A stretch of 8,183 nucleotides of DNA from the NCBI GenBank assembly GCA_016875755.1, contig VGOX01000074.1:1-8183 (forward strand), read 5' to 3'. The notes below the pieces were generated by a model. It saw nothing but the letters and a program-made list of their open reading frames with translations, was not told the origin of the DNA and made no database searches. The position numbers and the translations under genes are program-made. The stretch is from Chloroflexota bacterium (GTDB lineage Bacteria > Chloroflexota > Anaerolineae > Anaerolineales > Villigracilaceae). How positions within the stretch are numbered: the first letter of the stretch is position 1; the number at the start of each line of letters is the position of its first letter. Shown here in pieces: positions 5,366 through 8,183 of the stretch.

Positions 5366-5794
5366 ATGTACCACACACTTATTATCGCAGGAAACCTAGG
5401 CAAAGACCCTGAAATGCGTTACACCCCAACCGGTCAGGCGGTCACTTCCTTTTCCGTTGCCACTACCCGTCAATATACAACCGGCAGCGGAGAGCAGGTG
5501 AAGGAAACCATCTGGTTCCGTGTTTCTGCCTGGGGCAAGACCGCCGAAGTCTGCAATCAATACCTCAAAAAAGGCTCAAAGGTTCTGATCGAGGGACGCC
5601 TCACACCCGATAAAGCCACCGGCGGACCCCGCGTTTACACTCGTCAGGATGGCACAGCAGGCTCATCCTTTGAAGTGACCGCTTCCACCGTGCGTTTCCT
5701 CTCTGCTCGCGGAGAAACCGACAGCGGACCAATGGTCGGCGGTGGCGGCATGGATATGGCGGAACTGCCCCCCGAAGACGATATTCCATTCTAG
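5366..5794 (+). CDS. ssb: Single-stranded DNA-binding protein
   Basis: SSB coats single-stranded DNA in replication, recombination and repair and recruits partner proteins through its C-terminal tip. The 142 residues comprise an OB fold (1-112) and a short tail. The start MYHTLIIAGNLGKDPEMRYTP is the standard SSB opening. TIWFRVSAWGKTAEVCNQYLKKGSKV carries the stacking aromatics Trp50, Phe51 and Trp56, and LIEGRL follows at 74-79. The tail (about 113-142) has a Gly-rich linker and ends in the acidic tip EDDIPF. It is much shorter than the E. coli linker, but the partner-binding tip is intact. AAGGAG (5350-5355), about 10 nt before the ATG, supports the start. A large nested hairpin follows the stop codon and may partly insulate ssb from the next operon. 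Confidence 0.96.
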   Translation: MYHTLIIAGNLGKDPEMRYTPTGQAVTSFSVATTRQYTTGSGEQVKETIWFRVSAWGKTAEVCNQYLKKGSKVLIEGRLTPDKATGGPRVYTRQDGTAGSSFEVTASTVRFLSARGETDSGPMVGGGGMDMAELPPEDDIPF

Positions 5795-5804
5795 GCAACC
5801 CACT

Positions 5805-5859
5805 GTCCCGCAGGGTGATGCGAAACAAATTCGCATCTGAAATCCCTGCGGGACGTTTT
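5805..5859 (+). terminator. Two-tier hairpin after ssb (terminator- or attenuator-like)
   Basis: The outer arms GTCCCGCAGGG (5805-5815) and CCCTGCGGGAC (5844-5854) form a perfect 11-bp stem. Inside, GATGCGAA (5817-5824) pairs with TTCGCATC (5830-5837) around ACAAA, giving a second 8-bp stem. The outer stem is followed by GTTTTG on the plus strand, a short T-run. It starts 10 nt after the ssb stop and ends 7 nt before the Shine-Dalgarno of the next gene. It may terminate partially and lower expression of the downstream operon relative to ssb. Confidence 0.65.
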
Positions 5860-5872
5860 GTAGGAATTCCTT

Positions 5873-6208
5873 ATGACCACTCCCCCCATCCCCCCAAAAC
5901 CAACAGGTCCCACACTCGAACTGCCCGCTGATCTTGAGATCGTGTATGCCAACCTCGCACGCATTGCGCATTCGCCTTCTGATATTGTGATCGACTTTGC
6001 GCATTTGCTGCCGGGCGAACCGCGCGCCAGAATCCGCTCGCGGGTGGTGATGACACCGCTCAGTGCCAAGCTGCTGGTGCGCGCACTCACCGAAAACATC
6101 GCCCGTTACGAAGCCGCCTTCGGAGAGATTCACGTCCCTGTCAATTCGAGCCTTGCCGAGAATCTCTTCAAGCCGTTTCAGGGACCAACCGAACCACCCA
6201 AAGAATAA
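5873..6208 (+). CDS. DUF3467 family protein
   Basis: This small, probably cytosolic protein of 111 residues has no known reaction. After a Pro-rich N-terminus (4-18), the family core is clear: YANLARIAHSPSDIVIDF (25-42), LPGEPRARIRSRVVMTP (46-62), AKLLVRALTENIARYEAAFGEI (65-86). Pairs of DUF3467 domains are expected to self-associate, but that is not visible here. The Pro/Glu-rich tail (102-111) is probably disordered. AGGA (5862-5865), 7 nt before the ATG, supports the start. The gene opens a four-gene run: the translin-family gene starts 3 nt after its stop codon, suggesting they act together. I am confident of the family and know of no established function. Confidence 0.86.
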   Translation: MTTPPIPPKPTGPTLELPADLEIVYANLARIAHSPSDIVIDFAHLLPGEPRARIRSRVVMTPLSAKLLVRALTENIARYEAAFGEIHVPVNSSLAENLFKPFQGPTEPPKE

Positions 6209-6211
6209 ACC

Positions 6212-6892
6212 ATGCAAAAACTTGAATCCATCGCGGAGAATATCCGCAAGAATTTTGATGCGCGCACCACCCTGCGCGACCAGGCGCTTTCACGAGCGCG
6301 CCAACTTACCCGCGCCTGTTCGCTCGCCATCCGTGCGGTACACCGTGACGATGACGAAGCCATGCAAACGCAATTACAGGAAGCCCGTCACCTCGCGAAT
6401 GAATTGCGCGACTCGCTCGCCGAACACCCCGACCTCTATTACACGGGATACACTCAGGACGCACTCAAGGAATTCGTGGAGGCGAACGTCACCTGTGCTT
6501 TGATTCGGAATGAGCCGCTTCAGACTCCCGAGGAACTGGTCGTTGAACCTGCGACCTATCTCAACGGGTTGGCGGAAGTTGTCGGCGAATTGCGCCGCCG
6601 CACACTCGATATTCTGCGCCACGGCTATTCCAAAGAAGCCGAACGCCTGCTCAGCTACATGGACGAAATTTACTCCATCCTCGTCACCATGGATTACCCC
6701 GATGCCATCACAAACGGACTGCGTCGCCAAACCGATCTCGCACGCGGCATCATCGAAAAGACACGCGGCGACATCACTTTCAGCCTGCGCGGCGAACATC
6801 TCGAACAAGCCATCGGGAGTTTGATCAGCCAGCTAAACAGCGACCAGAACTCCCCGAAAGAACGAAGCGAAACCAGTCCGAAGGAGAAATAA
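6212..6892 (+). CDS. Translin/TRAX family protein
   Basis: This all-helical, 226-residue protein belongs to the family whose eukaryotic members form the octameric translin-TRAX (C3PO) RNase and whose archaeal members bind or cleave RNA. The match rests on LKEFVEANVTCALI (85-98), NGLAEVVGELRRRTLDILRHG (118-138), AERLLSYMDEIYSIL (143-157), DYPDAITNGLRRQTDLARGIIEKTRGDIT (161-189). Aligned with human TRAX, the catalytic Glu126 and Glu129 correspond to Glu87 and Glu90. The third residue, Asp193 (DLTGEL in TRAX), is Glu122 here (EVVGEL), a conservative change. Metal-dependent RNase activity is therefore possible but unproven. There is no Shine-Dalgarno; the ATG lies 3 nt after the DUF3467 stop, so translation is probably coupled. 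The tail from about 209 is charged and Ser/Pro/Lys-rich, probably disordered. Such genes are often mislabelled as haloacid dehalogenase. Confidence 0.85.
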   Translation: MQKLESIAENIRKNFDARTTLRDQALSRARQLTRACSLAIRAVHRDDDEAMQTQLQEARHLANELRDSLAEHPDLYYTGYTQDALKEFVEANVTCALIRNEPLQTPEELVVEPATYLNGLAEVVGELRRRTLDILRHGYSKEAERLLSYMDEIYSILVTMDYPDAITNGLRRQTDLARGIIEKTRGDITFSLRGEHLEQAIGSLISQLNSDQNSPKERSETSPKEK

Positions 6893-6895
6893 ATC

Positions 6896-7504
6896 ATGGC
6901 TGCCCATGGTCGTCGTTATCCACTTGTGATCTATTCGCTCATGCTCAGCCGCTGGTGGACAATCGTCACCGCAATTGGGTTTGCCATGTTGGGAGTAGCG
7001 TGGCTTGGCTTCAGCCGCGGGGCAGAATCGTGGCGCTGGCTTGCAACGGGAAGTGTGGGCATCTTCTGCATCGTTCTTGGCGGAATCATTTTCCTTTTGC
7101 GAAAGAGCGCGTATGTGCAGCCATTCAGCGACCATCTCCGTTTGGCAACTCCGTTCCTGCGGTTGAATATTTCGTACAAACGCTTCCGCAGCGCCAAATC
7201 TGCGAATATGGGCTTGTTGTTCCCCAAAAATAGTATTTCAAAACATATGGCAGAGATCGTCGCGCCGCTGGCAAAGATGACCGCGATCGTGATCGAGTTG
7301 AACGCATTGCCCATGTCGCAGTCAACGCTGCGCTTCTTTCTCTCCCCGCTTTTTTTCAAGGATAAGACCCCGCATCTCGTTCTGTTGGTGGATGATTGGA
7401 TGCGTTTCAGCGCCGACATGGAAAGTATGCGTACCGGCTCGACCACTTCTGCGCCGCAGAAAAAGCAGGATAGTTCCATTCTCTCCCGGTTACCGCACAA
7501 ATGA
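6896..7504 (+). CDS. Two-helix membrane protein of unknown function, possible bacterial PH-like domain
   Basis: I do not recognise a named family for this 202-residue protein. It has a basic N-terminus, two membrane helices (about 22-40 and 48-68) separated by a short loop, and a soluble C-terminal part expected to face the cytosol. The section after helix two, with YVQPFSDHLRLATPFLRLNISYKRF (73-97), reads like the first strands of a bacterial PH-like domain, but this is a weak resemblance. LLVDDWMRFSADMES (163-177) is acidic, and the last 25 residues are Ser/Thr/Gln/Lys-rich and probably disordered. AAGGAG (6881-6886), 9 nt before the ATG, supports the start. It begins 3 nt after the translin-family stop and its stop codon overlaps the start of the next gene (ATGA), so it sits firmly in the operon and could tether its products to the membrane. 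Confidence 0.75.
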   Translation: MAAHGRRYPLVIYSLMLSRWWTIVTAIGFAMLGVAWLGFSRGAESWRWLATGSVGIFCIVLGGIIFLLRKSAYVQPFSDHLRLATPFLRLNISYKRFRSAKSANMGLLFPKNSISKHMAEIVAPLAKMTAIVIELNALPMSQSTLRFFLSPLFFKDKTPHLVLLVDDWMRFSADMESMRTGSTTSAPQKKQDSSILSRLPHK

Positions 7505-7923
7505 ACATTTACTTTGCTTGCTCCATTACCGGCGGACGTGAATTCGAATCCGTCTATCAACAGATCGTTGCCGCACTGCTTGCAGATGGACACGAGATTC
7601 CCACCTCGCATCTGGTGGAATCAGAGGTGACTGTGCGCGAGCGTCTGGTCACTCCGCAGGATGTGTATGAACGTGATGTGAATTGGATTCGCGAATGTGA
7701 TGTGCTGATCGCGGAAGTCAGTGTGCCTTCGCATGGAGTGGGGTATGAGATCGGCTATGCGCTTCAAATCAGAAAACCCGTTCTTTGCATTCATCAGGAG
7801 GATCGAAAAGTATCCAAAATGATCACAGGCAATTCAGATCAAGCCCTGAAAGTGGTCTCCTATACAACTGTTGATGAGGCGATCTCAAAATCACAGGTTT
7901 TTTTGGCTGGTGTCAAATTGTGA
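7501..7923 (+). CDS. 2'-deoxynucleoside 5'-phosphate N-hydrolase-like protein (DNPH1/RCL type)
   Basis: This 140-residue enzyme is related to nucleoside 2-deoxyribosyltransferases and probably cleaves the N-glycosidic bond of (deoxy)nucleoside monophosphates, releasing base and sugar phosphate. Human DNPH1 removes modified nucleotides such as 5-hydroxymethyl-dUMP. The opening IYFACSITGGRE (3-14) closely follows mammalian RCL. The RCL catalytic set appears complete: Tyr4 (RCL Tyr13), Asp59 in ERDVNW (Asp69), Glu83 in GVGYEIG (Glu93) and Ser105 in VSKMI (Ser117). DVLIAEVSVPSHGVGYEIGYA (67-87) is the family core. Deoxynucleotide preference is inferred from Tyr4; CMP hydrolases of the same fold exist, so the substrate is not certain. 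The ATG overlaps the previous stop codon (ATGA) and has no clear Shine-Dalgarno, indicating coupled translation. It is the last gene of the run that starts with the DUF3467 gene. Confidence 0.87.
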   Translation: MNIYFACSITGGREFESVYQQIVAALLADGHEIPTSHLVESEVTVRERLVTPQDVYERDVNWIRECDVLIAEVSVPSHGVGYEIGYALQIRKPVLCIHQEDRKVSKMITGNSDQALKVVSYTTVDEAISKSQVFLAGVKL

Positions 7924-7991
7924 ATATTATCACATTCAATGAGTGACATTCTACGATAGTAAAATCCCCCGTCTTGAATTAATATACTTAT

Positions 7992-8085
7992 GGAGACGGA
8001 AACAAAGACACCTCCAACCTGCTCTACCTGTCTCCTCCTTTGGCGAAACTGCCGCCGGGTTACCCCTGGCGGCAGCAGGTTTTAA
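7992..8085 (+). ncRNA. Candidate structured RNA element, with terminator-like 3' hairpin
   Basis: Three helices are possible: GGAGAC (7992-7997) with GTCTCC (8030-8035); AACCTGC (8016-8022) with GCAGGTT (8075-8081); and TGCCGCC (8050-8056) with GGCGGCA (8068-8074). The second and third stack directly at 8074/8075. The first crosses the second, so the RNA is either pseudoknotted or switches between alternatives. The last stem runs into TTTTAA. A TATACT (7983-7988) and a TAAAAT (7960-7965) lie just upstream, without good -35 boxes. It may be the terminator of the DUF3467 operon, a leader of the next gene to the right, or an sRNA. It matches no riboswitch class I can recall. A 31-codon frame (7990-8085) overlaps it. 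From 8086 to the window end I see no supported feature. Confidence 0.4.
8049..8083 (+). terminator. Probable Rho-independent terminator downstream of the DNPH1-like gene
   Basis: CTGCCGCC (8049-8056) and GGCGGCAG (8068-8075) form a GC-rich 8-bp stem around GGGTTACCCCT, whose GGG/CCC can extend it. The run CAGGTTTT follows. It lies 126 nt beyond the last operon stop. It is also the 3' half of the larger structured element, so it could instead act as an attenuator for a gene to the right. Confidence 0.5.
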
Positions 8086-8183
8086 CTCGATAGTTGTATT
8101 TTAGCGTTTTCTAGATAAACGTGATACCCTGAGCAAATTCTGTTCGCTGGAAAAAGCCGATGCAACTTCCAATAATCACACCT

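Noticed and set aside
6931..7611. 226-codon antisense frame across the membrane protein and DNPH1-like genes
   Set aside because: The plus strand has a tight operon layout, a good Shine-Dalgarno and a recognisable enzyme. The antisense product shows no motif and would cut across two genes.
7992..8085. Known riboswitch such as c-di-GMP-I, suggested by GCCGGGTTACC
   Set aside because: The other conserved c-di-GMP-I segments (CAAACC and GACGCAAAGCC in order) are missing, and no TPP, cobalamin or T-box signature is present.
8160..8183. Possible start of a rightward gene (ATG at 8160, MQLPIITP)
   Set aside because: Only eight codons are visible and upstream there is just a weak GGAAAAAG, so it cannot be separated from chance. 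It would matter for interpreting the RNA element at 7992-8085.

Overview
The window reads as a chromosomal stretch from a free-living bacterium with moderately GC-rich coding DNA. My best guess is Chloroflexota, class Anaerolineae. This rests on the lineage feel of a DUF3467-translin gene pair, the DUF4349 lipoprotein and palindrome-rich intergenic spacers. It is an inference, not a proof. Most genes are housekeeping or metabolic. The unusual content is in the spacers and in the last operon.

Left edge (1-331): the 5' end of a group II intron, probably class C, runs out of the window on the minus strand. It begins at 99, directly after a 14-bp terminator hairpin. That terminator closes a possible tiny minus-strand transcription unit with a good promoter at 250-278. 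A separate plus-strand -10 box then leads into coaBC.

Middle left (332-4166, plus): coaBC (coenzyme A synthesis) is followed after 1 nt by a calcineurin-like metallophosphoesterase. Next come a spacer with degenerate heptamer repeats and a hairpin, a DUF4349 lipoprotein with a C-terminal membrane helix, a strong terminator, and rsmG (16S rRNA m7G methyltransferase) with a -10 box only 7 nt before its ATG.

Middle (4197-5209, minus): a small cupin and a cytochrome b561-type membrane protein lie convergent to rsmG. They are separated by a nested palindrome.

Right (5366-7923, plus): ssb, then a second nested palindrome, then a tight operon of four genes. These encode a DUF3467 protein, a translin/TRAX-family protein, a two-helix membrane protein of unknown function and a DNPH1-like deoxynucleotide N-hydrolase. 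Gaps are 3 nt, 3 nt and an ATGA overlap. A nucleic-acid-binding and possibly RNA-cleaving protein is thus co-transcribed with a nucleotide-pool cleaning enzyme, the least described association in the window. The last 260 nt hold no confident gene but carry a structured, possibly pseudoknotted RNA-like element with an overlapping 31-codon frame.
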